Assembly (NCBI RefSeq): GCF_000350225.1
Contig: NW_005178701.1
Coordinates: 62,001 to 126,000, forward strand
DNA: 64,000 nucleotides
Source of the DNA: Chondrus crispus
Taxonomy: Eukaryota; Rhodophyta; Florideophyceae; Gigartinales; Gigartinaceae
Direction: 5' to 3'
A program made the translations under genes and the position numbers. Below, piece after piece: positions 21,101-30,820 of the stretch. The notes below the pieces were generated by a model. That model was given only the letters and a program-made list of their open reading frames with translations. It was not told where the DNA came from and ran no database searches. How positions within the stretch are numbered: the first letter of the stretch is position 1; each line of letters starts with the position of its first letter.

Positions 21101-22287
21101 CCGATTTTTCCCAACCGGCCGGTCCACATCCCCTTGAATTCGGACAGTACCTCGAGGACCTCCGAGCGCACTTCCTCGTCCTCGGCACCGATATGGACGT
21201 CCTCCCGCCAGGAATTGGGGTCCTCCTCAGGGGCGGCGGTGTCTTCGGGTTTATCCGGTCCGTCCGCCCCGAGGGGCGCCCTTGGCAGCGTGGCTTGTTC
21301 AGCCACGTTCTTGTCCGTGCGGTTGTCGATGGATTCTCCCGCGCCATTCCCTGCGGTTGAGAGGTTGGAATTAAATATCCCTCCCCCTTCCTTAGCTTCG
21401 GCCGCTTCCGCGGCCGACTCGCCAAGGGTCTGGATGTGAGTGGTCGACGGTAGGGCCAGGCCGATCACGGTATGCTTCGGAATGTGCACCGGGCGGTGCC
21501 CGAAGTTGCTGAGCATTACCGAGAACGGTTTTTCGGGGACCACGGCCATGACCCCCTGGGCCATGAGTGTCAGGTTCTTGTGCGCGGTTTTTGGGGGGTT
21601 CTGCAAAAAGCATAGACCCCCTACCGGCGTGGCGGCCCCCACGAGGGCCTGCGTCATCGGGGGGATTGTCACCCCTTTGACGAGGCGGATTTTCCATGAC
21701 GGTGTCGTGGTCGGGAATGCCGCCTGCTTCCGCCCGGGTTTTTCCGACGGCGGTAGGTGTCGCACCGCACTCCTCGAGGCCATCTTGCCGTCGTGCCTCG
21801 AGGGGGTTGTCCCGACCAACGCCACTGGTGGCGCGTCGTGGAACACGACCTTCCGTTGCGGTGGGAGGATCGCCTTGACGTGGTGATCGAGAAAGGTCGT
21901 ACCGAGGATACAGTCCACGGCGAGGCTCGTCACCACCAAGAACGGGATGCGCGCAATAAATTCATCGATACGGATAAACAAGGAGATCTCTTCTAGAGCT
22001 TTCATTGCGCGGTTTGACGCGTCAATGAGCGCTGGGCTCCGAACCGGTTTTATCGAAGGTCGCCATGACTCGGCGACACACCGCAAATGGATGAGGTTCG
22101 GGCCGGCTCCTGAGTCGAGCACTGGCGTGATGGCGACCATCAGCGCCTGCTTTTCGCCAACCGTGGCGGAAACCTTATAATTCTGCTTCTTGAAGAAGCA
22201 GATGGCCCGGATTTCCGTTCGGTTCCCCGGTTGCGCTTCCACTGGCGCAACCGGTTCGGGGGTGCCTGAGCTCCTGAGGCTTGGCAC
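18115..22287 (-). CDS. pol: Chromovirus pol polyprotein with chromodomain
   Basis: Intact 1390-aa polyprotein. Protease active site DSGAG near residue 59. Reverse transcriptase about 390-570, with FVPKKDG near 450, RMPFGLKNAPATF and the catalytic YLDD near 562. RNase H about 700-830, beginning LDTDACAYQ with TEKECLAVVW and LRTDHEAL. Integrase about 940-1180 with the zinc region HHPRLAGHPG ... CASCAATRG and acidic residues in DLLGPLP, LTDNGPQF and GQTERFNRTL. A chromodomain (about 1325-1385: EYVVDNLVAHRE ... YKVRWYGFTPADDTWEP) closes the protein, which places the element among chromoviruses; that module usually steers integration to marked chromatin. Pol starts 21 bases beyond the gag stop in a different frame, so expression needs reinitiation or frameshifting. 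All visible catalytic residues are present. Confidence 0.95.
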   Translation of the reverse strand: MPSLRSSGTPEPVAPVEAQPGNRTEIRAICFFKKQNYKVSATVGEKQALMVAITPVLDSGAGPNLIHLRCVAESWRPSIKPVRSPALIDASNRAMKALEEISLFIRIDEFIARIPFLVVTSLAVDCILGTTFLDHHVKAILPPQRKVVFHDAPPVALVGTTPSRHDGKMASRSAVRHLPPSEKPGRKQAAFPTTTPSWKIRLVKGVTIPPMTQALVGAATPVGGLCFLQNPPKTAHKNLTLMAQGVMAVVPEKPFSVMLSNFGHRPVHIPKHTVIGLALPSTTHIQTLGESAAEAAEAKEGGGIFNSNLSTAGNGAGESIDNRTDKNVAEQATLPRAPLGADGPDKPEDTAAPEEDPNSWREDVHIGAEDEEVRSEVLEVLSEFKGMWTGRLGKIGATKHRIELKPGARPIYQAPYRAGPTAREKEKTEIDRMLRAGVIEPATAEWASPVVFVPKKDGTMRFCVDYRKLNAVTVRDSYPLPRMDECIDSLGDATFFTTLDCNSGYWQVEIAEEDRDKTTFASHCGLYCFLRMPFGLKNAPATFQRAVDIILSRVKWETALVYLDDVIIYSKTVTEHFAHVREVLRLLRDAGVPLKLSKCAFFDTSVTYLGHVIRPCSLEVERRSVVAIERARPPQNQTELRSFLGMCNVYRRFVKGFAKIAAPLNRKTGKNQPFEFEVLTDEEYEAFVELKKSLVSPPILALPRHGKKYTLDTDACAYQVGCALLREQPNGDRLPIGYWSRALTDAEKNYTTTEKECLAVVWSILTLRPYLYGNTFDLRTDHEALRWVLNLADSSGRLARWRLRLAEYDYDVQYRPGIKHQLADGVSRIRVEGANSKPVDDEVPCFAVQWREEEHNPRQGTVHWETPVDPRRAEHAFAVIPEERDVSSVTVEEFLREQAEDPFCRAAAETVGNPDSRYDVDRYGFVVRKSPLDGTLQRVVPKRLRAKILYLAHHPRLAGHPGGTRMYYTLQREYYWPHMANDAFSTVRNCASCAATRGTLVRHQKDLKLFPAAGPLDFVAMDLLGPLPKTAHGNRHVLVMTDRFTKLTRSIPLRTTTASVVANAFLDNWVYVYGAPRYVLTDNGPQFAAKFFDAVCALLGVRHYLTTAYHPQTNGQTERFNRTLVQHLRHYVEEHQRDWDEYIQPLTFAYNTQVHRSTETTPFDLVLTRPPAGLALPGTVPQDAGSPTEDPRTPVQYKRATLRKLRDAFERTRVKLTAAQRRYKADFDKKVRFRPVIAVGDFVYVDRPPRPLTSAERGDLPSDGGGPSLKLLPKTEGPFRVRSATEATVVVDQDGVSNRVSIDRVTKMPRGPHDPTVAAPTTDPPAGTPEPPAEYVVDNLVAHRETRSGGQYKVRWYGFTPADDTWEPAEGLPQPFIDCFWRARATARHR

Positions 22288-22307
22288 GGGGAGAGACGTC
22301 GTCGCCT

Positions 22308-24760
22308 CTACGCGTCCTCCCCGGCTTCCCCCGTGAGCAGCAGGTCTTCGCGGGTTTCCTCCGCGGCTTGCACCACGTGGTCTTCAGTAGGGCCGTGGTG
22401 AGGCTCTTCTATCACGTTCACGCCCGCGGGGGCCGTCGGACGCTGGTTTCTCCAAGCGGACGGCCCCTGGCGGTTGAACGGGGATCCCGGACGGAGGCCC
22501 TGCCGGATGCGTAGCTTCTGGTAGTTGGCCTCTCGTGCCTCCAGAAGCTTGGCCCGCGGGCCCGCATCGGCAACGACGGGACACTCCTCTTGTCGGTGCG
22601 TAGTGTCAAGGCAGAACCGACACGGCGGCGGTCTGGGGAATCCCCCACTGGAGAACCGGATCCGTGGGTTCTGCCCCTGCCTCCCGTACGGTCCTGCGCG
22701 CACATCGCCCGGGTTGGCGGGCGGACCCGCGGCGCCTGATGCCGAGGCTGCCGGCGACAGGTAATAACTCGTTGGCGGCGAGCTTAACGAGCTCGGCGTC
22801 GCGGTGTGGTCCGTCACGGCCAAGATTTCTTCTGCCACGGATCCTCGTGCTGTCGGGATGTCGGATGCCGACTCAACCGACAGCACGGGCCGTGTCCTGG
22901 CGGTACGTTCGAATCTTCTGGCCGCTCCGGACGGCTCCCGGGATGCCATGGCTGACATCTCCTGCCGGCAGGAAGCCCGATTGGTTTCCCCGATCGCTTG
23001 CACGTATCGAGCCACGGATTGGTAATCCACATCCGGGTGCGTAGCAAGGTAGTTGCGGACCTGCGCGCACCTGGCGGGAAGTAACCCCTCGACGAATAGG
23101 GACTTCAACCGCCGGTCGGAGAATACCGTACTGCATCGGAGGGCCTTGTCCCAGAGGTGGTTACTGTAGACCTCCTCCGTCATGTTCGAACTTTGACGGA
23201 AGGAGGTCACGTCACCAACCGCTTCGGAAATTACCTCATCGGTCGCATAGGTACGCAACAAAAAGTTGACAACCTGCGGGTACGTCCTGAGCAGTTCGCG
23301 CCGCTCCACGTCAACCGCCATGGTGTTTCCATTGAGACGGGACTGGAGTAGGGCGTGAGCCTGACCGGTGAGGTAGAATTGGAAGCACCACACGGCGGCT
23401 CCCTCGGTGATCCCGTTGTGGTCGCACGCCATCTTGAGGCGTGCGAGGAATCCCAATACCGCAATCGGATCTTGACCACTGAACGTGTGGGACCTCATCT
23501 GCACGTCCAGTTTCTTCCGGTAACGGTTAATGTGCCGCGCTACTGTAGAGTCGTAGCGCGAGCTACGCCGCTCCAGGCGGTAGGTCTTGTAGTTGACGGC
23601 CTTGGTAAACAGGTCATTGAGCAGCCTGATTACCGTAGGCCGTCGCTCGTCGCCCCTTGGCGCAGCCCGGCGGTGTCTGCTTGAGCGACGACGCTCCTCA
23701 CCCGACTCGGTACTGTAGTCTTCCGAGTCGGACGGTTCTTGCCGGTGACGGTCTCGGCTTCTATCGCGGCGTGCCCTGTGGCCCCGTCTGCGCGAACCTT
23801 CCGAACCGGATTGGTCGTCATCGGAGGGGTATCCTCCCGCTCCGGCATCGCGGTATTGCCCGTGGCGTGCCTCGCGGTTATCGCGGTATCGCCAGCGGCA
23901 TTCCTCGCGGTTTTCATCCGTCCTGTGACGGGGGTCTTCTGCGTCGGAATACCGAGTGTATTCCGCTTCGGTTCTGCGCGTGCCGGGTGCACGTCTTGTG
24001 CTCAACCGGCACGGGTCCCGATTTTCTGTCTCGGGGAGCCCCAGGCGGTTTCCTGTCCCGCGGGGGTCACCTGTACCGGCGAGTATGGGGAGGACATTTT
24101 CTGTAGTCCTCCCTGTAGCACCGTGAACGGTTGGGAGATAGATGGCTCTACCCTCCGGGTGAGGGTCCATCCTATCAATCCCGGGTACGGCGCCGATCGG
24201 ATCAGCGATATAATTGCTTGAGCCCGGAACGGTTTCATGGCGCGGCGCCGGCGGCGGTGCCGCGCCTCCCGTTTCGGTTGTAAATGTCGTGGCCAGACGA
24301 ATGGCCACGGCGGAGCTAATAGCTCCCTTTAGAGCCAATGAGGTGGGAGATTCGTCCTCCTCCGCGGCGAGCGCGGCCACCACCTCGTCGCGTACGAGGG
24401 GGCGATCTTCTCGTCCAGCAGGGCGCGGAGCGCGGCGTCCGCTTGCTCCGCCACCAGCCCGGGTACCGTTCGGTCGAGGCAAACCTGGACGACCTGGGGT
24501 AATTCCTCAGCGAGGAATTCCTCCATCCAGGTTTGTAATCGCGGGAGTAACGCGTCGTACAGTACTTGTACGCGGTTTCCCCCACCAGCCGGTAGCCCGG
24601 CGGTGGTGTCCGAGACGGAAGGGGTCTTCTGGCCCCTGGTAGACGGCGGGCCTAGCAGGGCTTCCGGATTGTCGATCCGGGGGCGCTGTGCGCCTCTGCC
24701 ACTGCGGGTACTTGCTCGCCCGGAGGCGGTATCTTCTCCGGCGGAATCCGCACGGTTCAT
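22308..24760 (-). CDS. gag: Chromovirus gag with one frameshift
   Basis: Structural protein that packages element RNA. From ATG 24,760 the frame reads MNRADSAGEDT and a helical region (VQVLYDALLPRL ... DAALRALLDEKIAP). The same sense then continues in the neighbouring frame as LVRDEVVAALAAEED, so there is a one-base shift near 24,400 in a run of C. From there the frame is open to 22,308: an Arg/Asp/Glu-rich region, a capsid-like helical domain (YRKKLDVQMRSHTF ... GFLARLKMACDHNG), and a zinc knuckle CRFCLDTTHRQEEC that fits C-x2-C-x4-H-x4-C exactly. An ATG at 24,482 opens the second frame but gives an unrelated Arg/Gly-rich start, so I do not believe it. The shift may be a mutation or an assembly error. 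Confidence 0.85.
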
Positions 24761-24865
24761 CGTCGATGATCACTGGCGATCGACGCGGTGATTTTCGACC
24801 TCTTTCAATCCGATCGGTAATTGCTCGCGCTGGCGATCCAGTGCGGGCTCAACCTCTGTAGTTAG

Positions 24866-24884
24866 CCCCTCCACAAGAGTACCA
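24866..24884 (-). other. Putative primer-binding site of the chromovirus
   Basis: Three bases inside the 5' LTR the minus strand reads TGGTACTCTTGTGGAG, starting with the TGG expected opposite a tRNA CCA end. The tRNA was not identified. Confidence 0.55.
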
Positions 24885-24887
24885 AAA

Positions 24888-25477
24888 TGTGGTATAACTA
24901 CCTTCGTCCCGACCACTCGGAACGAGGGGGGTTAGAGGTAAGGGAGCGCGCGCCGCTGGGTAACCCACGCGAGCGCAAACCGCACGGAAGGACTCGAAAA
25001 GAGGGAAGGCTCACGTGGCCGGTGACGCGCAGCCGGTCGGTGGTGTTAGATCCGGACGGCCGGTCACGGGTTAGAAGCCTGAGACTTAGAGGTAAAACCG
25101 GACGGAGTTAGCAAAAAGCCGTAAAGGGAAGGGAGGCGAGTCTGCCTCCTCTTTACTGGGACGGGGCAGGTGCCCCCGGTCTTAGCCCCTAAGTGGGACG
25201 CCAGGACACCTGTCCCGCTACAGTAGCTGTTACTTACTGTATACCAGCTACTGTACACAATTAATAAATTCGTGCCATTAACTACTAATTACTACTTATA
25301 GCCGTACGGATTACACACGTGTGCCCGTGGCAACGCCAGCGGTTGTAGCACGTGTGACCCGCGGGGTACTACTGTACTCCGCCACGGGCGCGTGCAAGCC
25401 CGGTCGCTACAGTAATACCCGCTCTTCCGTCCGGTTCACATCTCCCCGGGATGGTCGTGGTACGCAATTGTACTACA
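24888..25477 (-). repeat. 5' LTR of the chromovirus
   Basis: 590 bp, about 98.6 percent identical to 12,703-13,292 by eye; one difference (CAGTAA versus CAGTAG) weakens the second hairpin stem. Followed at 25,478 by the ATATT target duplication. Confidence 0.95.
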
Positions 25478-26316
25478 ATATTCATCCTTCGTAGAACTTT
25501 TTATGAGCTGTCTCGCAAGATCCCCGAGCAGCTTGGCATTGACTTGAGTCCGGTTTTTCGAAGCCTGTCAAACTCTTCGAGGAGGTCGGCTTGCAGCGCC
25601 ATTACCCAAGCAGACCTCTTCCGACCGCGGCCAGGCTTGGCCTTTAGATACACCCTTCTGAAGCCACAGCTTGTAACTCTGGTAATTGAGCGCGGCGCGC
25701 AAGTCGTCTCGTCTGCTTCAAGGTACTCGAGGTGTGCTTTCCATAAGCGACTTGCCTTAGAATTGTTCGCCTTTTCGTTGCCACGGAACAGATGGGGAAA
25801 CTGGCGGACAGCTTTTGAGGCAATGTGTTGAGAACCTGCCCTGGAGACCTCCTCAGACATCCACTTGACAATCCTAACGCGATTTGATCGCGTAAGCACA
25901 CGTTGGACCGCTCTTGTGCGGACCGCCGAGGGCGCGGCTGTGTTGGGCGGCGGTGCCGGAAGGCCGGAGTTGGGTTGGAGTGTGGCAGATGTAGGCGGAT
26001 CCGCAGAGGAATGATGTGCATCTACAGTAGCTTCTTGTGTTGAAACTGCGTCTCTTTCGTTCCGCAGGCGTTCGGCATTTTGGAGGGAGGCAATAATGGG
26101 ACATGCTGATACCGTCATGATACGCAAGCTGGATCGTTCGGACGGCGGGGTGCAGCTTTGATGTAAGAATGGAAAAGGTAAGCCTTTATATGTGCATAAC
26201 CGAAACACCACAATGGCGTTTTGTTCCAGATTTGGGTTAGTATCTGTCAAAAATGACGCGCAGGACAGCGAATTGGCTGCCTTCTGAGACTGCACTATTA
26301 GATGTATGGTTTGCAA
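25478..26316 (-). pseudogene. pogo-like transposase, N-terminal half
   Basis: Open minus-strand frame of about 270 codons inside the right TIR. A Pro/Ala/Ser-rich start precedes RTRAVQRVLTRSNRVRIVKWMSEE and a basic region with LKAKPGRGRKRSAW and LLEEFDRLRKTGLKS, consistent with the N-terminal DNA-binding part of a pogo-type transposase. The frame ends at a stop near 25,501, but a neighbouring frame (LIKSSTKDEY) continues through the ATATT joint into 12,697, so a frameshift lies close to the retrotransposon insertion point. Likely starts are ATGs near 26,115 or further upstream; I cannot decide. Confidence 0.65.
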
Positions 26317-26420
26317 TTATTGCGGACCGCAGTAATTGCGCCATCGGCGATAGGCGAGAAACATGATTTACTGCGGTCTGCACTAATTTCGAACCCGCAC
26401 TATATTTTCACCCGCACTAT
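26317..26420. repeat. Right subterminal palindromic motif array
   Basis: Copies of the ATTGCGGACCGCAGTAA / TACTGCGGTCTGCACTAA motif at about 26,317-26,338 and 26,367-26,387, plus CCGCACTAT half sites, matching those at the left end. Confidence 0.65.
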
Positions 26421-26436
26421 TTGCAGTACTCGGGTG
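26412..26436 (-). repeat. Right TIR of the pogo-like transposon
   Basis: 25 bp, inverted copy of 11,410-11,434 with one mismatch, followed by TA at 26,437-26,438. Confidence 0.88.
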
Positions 26437-26794
26437 TACAAGTCATCGCGTGATCAAAATAGTGGTACATAAATGCATTGAGATAGGCATTCTGCGCATT
26501 GCGAGTCCCCTGGTGATCATACAAAGTCTTTTTGCTTTTGTAAAAGAATGAACATGTGAACTAAACAAGCCAGAAGCACAGAAAGGGACGAAGTTTGTTT
26601 AAGGGTTCTTTCTCGCAAGGCCATCGTGACACTTGTCAACAGGCACGGCGGGACGGACAAATTCTAAAATTGAGAAAGTATTGAGAACCTTCAATATTTT
26701 GAGCAATGATTTAAAATGGACCTCTGTTTAGACCGAGCCTAGCTAGCTATGATGTTCATAGTTCTCGAAGTGCTGCCAAAAGCAAGTTAGACCT
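26437..26794. other. Spacer between two transposons, nothing recognised
   Basis: About 360 bases of AT-rich sequence without a supported feature. Confidence 0.5.
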
Positions 26795-26966
26795 TAGTGT
26801 CTAGCCGACAATCAAAAATCCTCAATTGAGCACACGTGTTTTCCTCATTTGAGCCGCATGATCCGTATGGTATTGTAGTTACTACTAGAGGGATAAATGG
26901 CATCATCTAGTGCTCTAATTCAACATGTACGGCAAAACAGTCCCTGACAGAGCGGTTGCTGCAAAA

Positions 26967-29864
26967 TTAACGCTCAAAATTACCTTGTTCCAGGCATACA
27001 CTACAAACTTCTATTGACTTGTGCCTCTTGCAAGACCCACATCTTCCGTGTGATGCGTAGTTGCTGTAGTTGCCATCAATTTTGCGACGCTTTGACGTCC
27101 TAACTAGACACGGGCTCCGCGAAGCTGATTTTGTAGAGTTTGATTGTTCCCCAGACGAGGAACCTGGGCTGTGATTGCGCACTGTGGCGATGTTGTCGTA
27201 TTTGTTGTCGATTAAGGCCTCTGAAAGAGCTTCATAGAAGTCACCTTCTAAAAACATGCACTGTTCCGCATGCACTGATTTGTAAAGCTTCCACGCGTCC
27301 ACGATACAGTACCCCACAATTCCAATATTGAATCTCTTGTCCCATTTCTGGACGCGAATCATACGTTCGAGCTCAAGGTCATCCTAGCGGCACCTGGTGT
27401 GCTGCTCAATAATTGCACAAGTATCATAGTAGCGTTCCACGACTTTTGGCTGTCGTATGAAAAGCTGAACTCTACGTGGACCAGTGCTGGTCTGACGCCA
27501 CCGCAATGGATCGCACGGACTTTCATCGGTGCTGTTGCTGTCAGTGGCGATAAAATATCGTCTATTCCGGTCCACCCATGCCAGTGCCATTAACAATTTT
27601 CCTATGTCCTGCATATCGCATCTTAGAGTATTATGCTGTCCCCTTCCGTCCATTTCCACTTCACTTTTAAAATGCATAAGAAAAGCCCGTGTGGCGGTCT
27701 TTACCACCCCTATAAAACTCAATCCAAGCTGTAGAAGCTATACTGCTGACTGCACAGACGCGAAGTATGTAGCATAAACACCCCCAGACGACTGAGAGTG
27801 TATGGGCAGTCCGACGAAGACCCCGTTCGAACGGGAAGACGGGTGAAGCACCAGCTAACGAGGCAGGGAAGCGGGCCCTGGTAGCGGTGTGGTAGAGCGG
27901 GACGGTCGGGGACGACGCGTACGCGCGGGCCGATCTACGCCTCGACGCCCCGGAGCAGCGCTGGGTAACGTACCAGCGCTGACGGGCGGAGGCGGATCTA
28001 GGCTCGCTCGGGCACGCGTGTGTGTCCACTACCCGCTCCCTTCCTCCTAACGCGCGCGAAGGCGAAGGCGCGTAGTTGGAATAAGCTGGGTGCACTGACC
28101 TTGGCGGTCGGTTGAGGACAAGTCCGTGCTTGTCCACCTCCGCCGCCGTCGGTCCGCTCCATATTTAATATACAAAACAATATATCATAACACTACCGGA
28201 CCGAGGTACTGTAGTGGGCTACTGTAGTGCAGGTCGGCCTGCACTGCAATACTGTCAGCTATGTCGAGGCTGACAGTACACGTATTAGCCGTGGTGCGTG
28301 CGCGCTTCGTTCGCGCGTGGTACACGTGTGCACGTGTATGCGCGTGTCTCTTGTCCCCGTAGTGTACACGTGGACCCGCGCGTTTGTACTGTAGAGCGTC
28401 GGGCTCTACAGTATGGGATCCCGTTGTTGATCTAATCTAACTAAAAAAGCCCCAGGGGGGGTTATACCACGAAGTAGGAGTCAGCACATTTGACACGGTC
28501 TGAATAGACCTACGGGCTCACGAGGCGTTTGAGGACAGCTGTCCCGTGGTTACAGCTTCCCTCGAACGCTTTCTCCTTTTCGTCCGTCGCACTAGTAACT
28601 ATTTCTATTCGTAGCATAATTCCGCTCTCCCCACAAGCCAGATTTTGAACTTCACATCCATCTTCAGCCTTGCGCTCGATACTCACGAAGTGTGGTAGGC
28701 CAATTTCAATCCAATCGCCGCCCAAACCGTACCATCGTATCATAGACTCATCCATGCAAATGTGGTCGGATGGTGTTACGTTTCTGTACCGGTTGTCGTT
28801 AAAAGCTGCAACAAAATCGTTGACAAGAGCCCAGCGATGTTGAGCAGAGCTCCATCCAGCCTCTGTTGGTTGAGAGCTAAACGTCAGTGAGTCGAATAGG
28901 GCTTCGAAGCGGCTTCGCCCCATTATCTTCGAAAGGGGAGGACGAGCAAAGTACTTGGAGGCCGATTTTGCTTCTTACAATCTCCGACGATCTCCTCTGG
29001 CGTATCGTGATATTAAAATTAAAATTCCAAAAAATCGTAGAACCTCACCACCCGATGTGCCTCTCTGATGCTTTGATAGCAGGTCATTCGATGCCAGCTG
29101 TACTATGCGCCCCAGAAAGCGTATTGGAAACATCGAATAGAAATAGTATTCTATTCCCTTCCCTGTTGGTGCTCCTCTTCCGCGTATGTCGGACCCATCA
29201 AAACCGGCCACCTCCCAATGTTTGACAGGGACAGGGCCGTTGATGTCTGAAAGTACTGAAGCCATGCGCCATAGTTTGTCATGGACCTCAACGGTTCCCT
29301 CATCAGAGAGACTGTAGTTGTTCGTCGTTGGTACTGTACTCGGAGAAGTGTGGGCGACAGTTCGGTGACGCATTGAGTTGGACGGGACAGGTGTATATTC
29401 AAACTCTGTAATCAATGGTGCTGAGTATCACTGTCATGTGGGAGCTGCTGGACATTTGGTAAACCTACTTGTACAAAACAGCCTGCTTCGCCGTTTGGGG
29501 GTGGTGTTTGAGCAGCCTGAATCGGTGATGAAGGTACAGGTTGACGCCCAATAAAGTCTGGCTTTCCGTCCGGTTGGATGGGAATTGGGCAGGAACCAAT
29601 CTTAACAAACCGCAGCTGAAGAGCTTTTCTTATTTTTTGTGATCCTACTGCCCATGCTCCGTCAATAAACGTGACACGATTTTTCCTGCCCTGCTCCTGT
29701 CGAATGTTTTCTACAACACCGGCCACTGTCCTTGTTATCCATAGGGAACCGTATCGACGCTGACACTCAGCGTCGCTGGTGACGTAGCGGGCTTTCGTGT
29801 GCACTTCTGCACCAACACTAAGGCGAGAGTCCTTCCCCATTTTCAATGAACGGCGCTGATCCAC
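26967..29864 (-). pseudogene. piggyBac-like transposase (broken)
   Basis: Five consecutive minus-strand segments from 29,864 to 26,967 read as one transposase. The first is a basic N-terminus. The second (29,415-28,975) ends in GGEVLRFFGILILISRYARGD. After an in-frame TAA at 28,975-28,977 the protein continues (17 codons) into MGRSRFEALFDSLTF and SDHICMDESMIRWYGLGGD, which carries the first catalytic aspartate in the family pattern. The solo LTR cuts the next part. Beyond it come FIGVVKTATRAF, VVERYYDTC and a C-terminal cysteine cluster CGSCKRHKSIEVCSVC, the zinc-binding tail seen in piggyBac-derived proteins. At least one nonsense codon, one insertion and one or two frameshifts make it inactive. 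Confidence 0.8.
27768..28469 (-). repeat. Solo LTR, family 2 (copy 1)
   Basis: 702 bp with TGGTATAACC ... TTTATGCTACA ends on the minus strand, flanked by CGAAGTA on both sides (27,761-27,767; 28,470-28,476); five of these seven bases would suffice as a target duplication. It is an opposite-orientation relative of 34,590-35,290. It carries hairpins AGTGCAGG/CCTGCACT (28,226-28,245), ACTGTCAGC/GCTGACAGT (28,251-28,278) and TACTGTAGAGC/GCTCTACAGTA (about 28,387-28,413). No internal element sequence accompanies it, so it is a recombination footprint. Confidence 0.85.
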
Positions 29865-30090
29865 CGAAATTTTTGATTGCAGTCGTAAGAGTGGAAGGGT
29901 CTGAGGAACAGGTGGGTTTTAATATTCACGAGACTTCATCAGTGGAATGGTTGCACAAAAAGGCGGGGCACTGACCTATACGGTCTCTTGTTTATGTGGT
30001 GTTTCGGTATTGCTACAGTCTTTGCGCCAAAACTGTGTATTAAATCATGCAGTTTTTCCTCAATTGAGGAAAATTGTCGGCTAGACACTA

Positions 30091-30820
30091 GCGTTGAAGA
30101 GAAATGACACCGATTCTATTAAGTCCTATGGCATCTCACAAAAGATCATGCTATGAACCATGATAGAAACGGAAAAATCTGTCCTCCAGCACTGGATAAC
30201 AGGTAGTGGGTGCCCCCTGGATATCGGAAACATTTTTCCAAGTGAGGATCGCCACACTTTATCTCTATACTTTCAGGCATTAGATCAATAGCCCTATGCT
30301 CGAATTTTGTGACGTTTTTTTGCCCCATTTTGGGGCAGTTTGACGCAACTCCTTCGTTTGACGGGGTAAAGACTGTGAGTAGATTTAATGGAACGGCCAT
30401 GGCGCCCTGATCACGTGGATATAAAGCTCATCCAGTGAAGTGCAGTATGAGAGCAGTGGCGGGGTTTGGCTTTTCAGCTTAGGGCCGTTTGGAGCACTGG
30501 GCCAAAAGTATCACAAAAGGTGCTTGAAATGGTAATCTTCCTCTCCTACAGGGGGCTGCAGTGTTCTTACGAAATCAAGCCTGTACTTCGCAGGGAGAGC
30601 TTTCGTAGAGAGTTAGAGAGATCTTCCTTTGCAGGGGGAACTTTTACGGATGTTTTGTGAGACGTTTGTGAACCTGGTGTACCAACTCACTCCAGTAGTA
30701 TTCCAACTCAGTAGTACATCTACAAAACTCACCTCAATGCACCCTTTAATGTGCGCAAAAATATATGCAAGCAGTGCCTGGAGCTAGGCCTCTCGCAACA
30801 TTGAAAAATTATGCAAAGAC
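30091..30820. other. Region between the piggyBac-like and DDE-like/PD-(D/E)XK elements
   Basis: No gene recognised. TTTTGTGACG (30,305-30,314) and several TCACAAA-type motifs occur here and again near 36,617-36,846, so part of this stretch may be the end of the next element. Confidence 0.45.

Larger units (their letters stand above)
12703..25477 (-). mobile_element. Chromovirus (Ty3/gypsy LTR retrotransposon), full length
   Basis: 12,775 bp on the minus strand. LTRs of 590 bp lie at 24,888-25,477 (5') and 12,703-13,292 (3'), each with TG...CA ends. The host duplication ATATT is present on both sides (12,698-12,702; 25,478-25,482). Order in element direction: 5' LTR, primer-binding site, gag, pol ending in a chromodomain, a 2.2-kb repeat-rich non-coding block, a large ORF on the opposite strand, polypurine tract, 3' LTR. 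I count eight differences between the LTRs by eye (about 1.4 percent), so insertion is fairly recent. It interrupts the transposase of a pogo-like transposon. Confidence 0.95.
11410..26436 (-). mobile_element. pogo/Tc1-like DNA transposon, split by a chromovirus
   Basis: The ends form 25-bp terminal inverted repeats (11,410-11,434 and 26,412-26,436) with one mismatch, each opening CACCCGA and flanked by TA (11,408-11,409; 26,437-26,438). TA is the target duplication of the Tc1/mariner/pogo group. Removing the chromovirus (12,703-25,477) and one ATATT leaves about 2.25 kb, a normal size for such an element. The single gene is a DDE_1-type transposase on the minus strand whose two halves lie either side of the retrotransposon. 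Frameshifts outside the insertion show the copy was already decaying or has decayed since. Confidence 0.88.
26795..30090 (-). mobile_element. piggyBac-like DNA transposon, cut by a solo LTR
   Basis: A perfect 18-bp inverted repeat TAGTGTCTAGCCGACAAT lies at 26,795-26,812 and, inverted, at 30,073-30,090. A further CCTCAATTGAG sits just inside both ends. The enclosed minus-strand frames encode a DDE_Tnp_1_7 (piggyBac) transposase. A 702-bp solo LTR (27,768-28,469) is inserted in it; without that the element is about 2.6 kb. Flanks read ACCT and GCGT, not the TTAA duplication expected of piggyBac, so either the outermost bases are not the true ends or the group uses another target. Confidence 0.75.

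Noticed and set aside
20551..21360. 269-codon plus-strand frame opposite chromovirus pol
   Set aside because: Mirror of the highly conserved RT coding sequence; no independent support.
22308..24482. ATG 24,482 as the start of chromovirus gag
   Set aside because: Its first about 25 codons are the wrong frame of a clearly gag-like upstream sequence that begins at 24,760.
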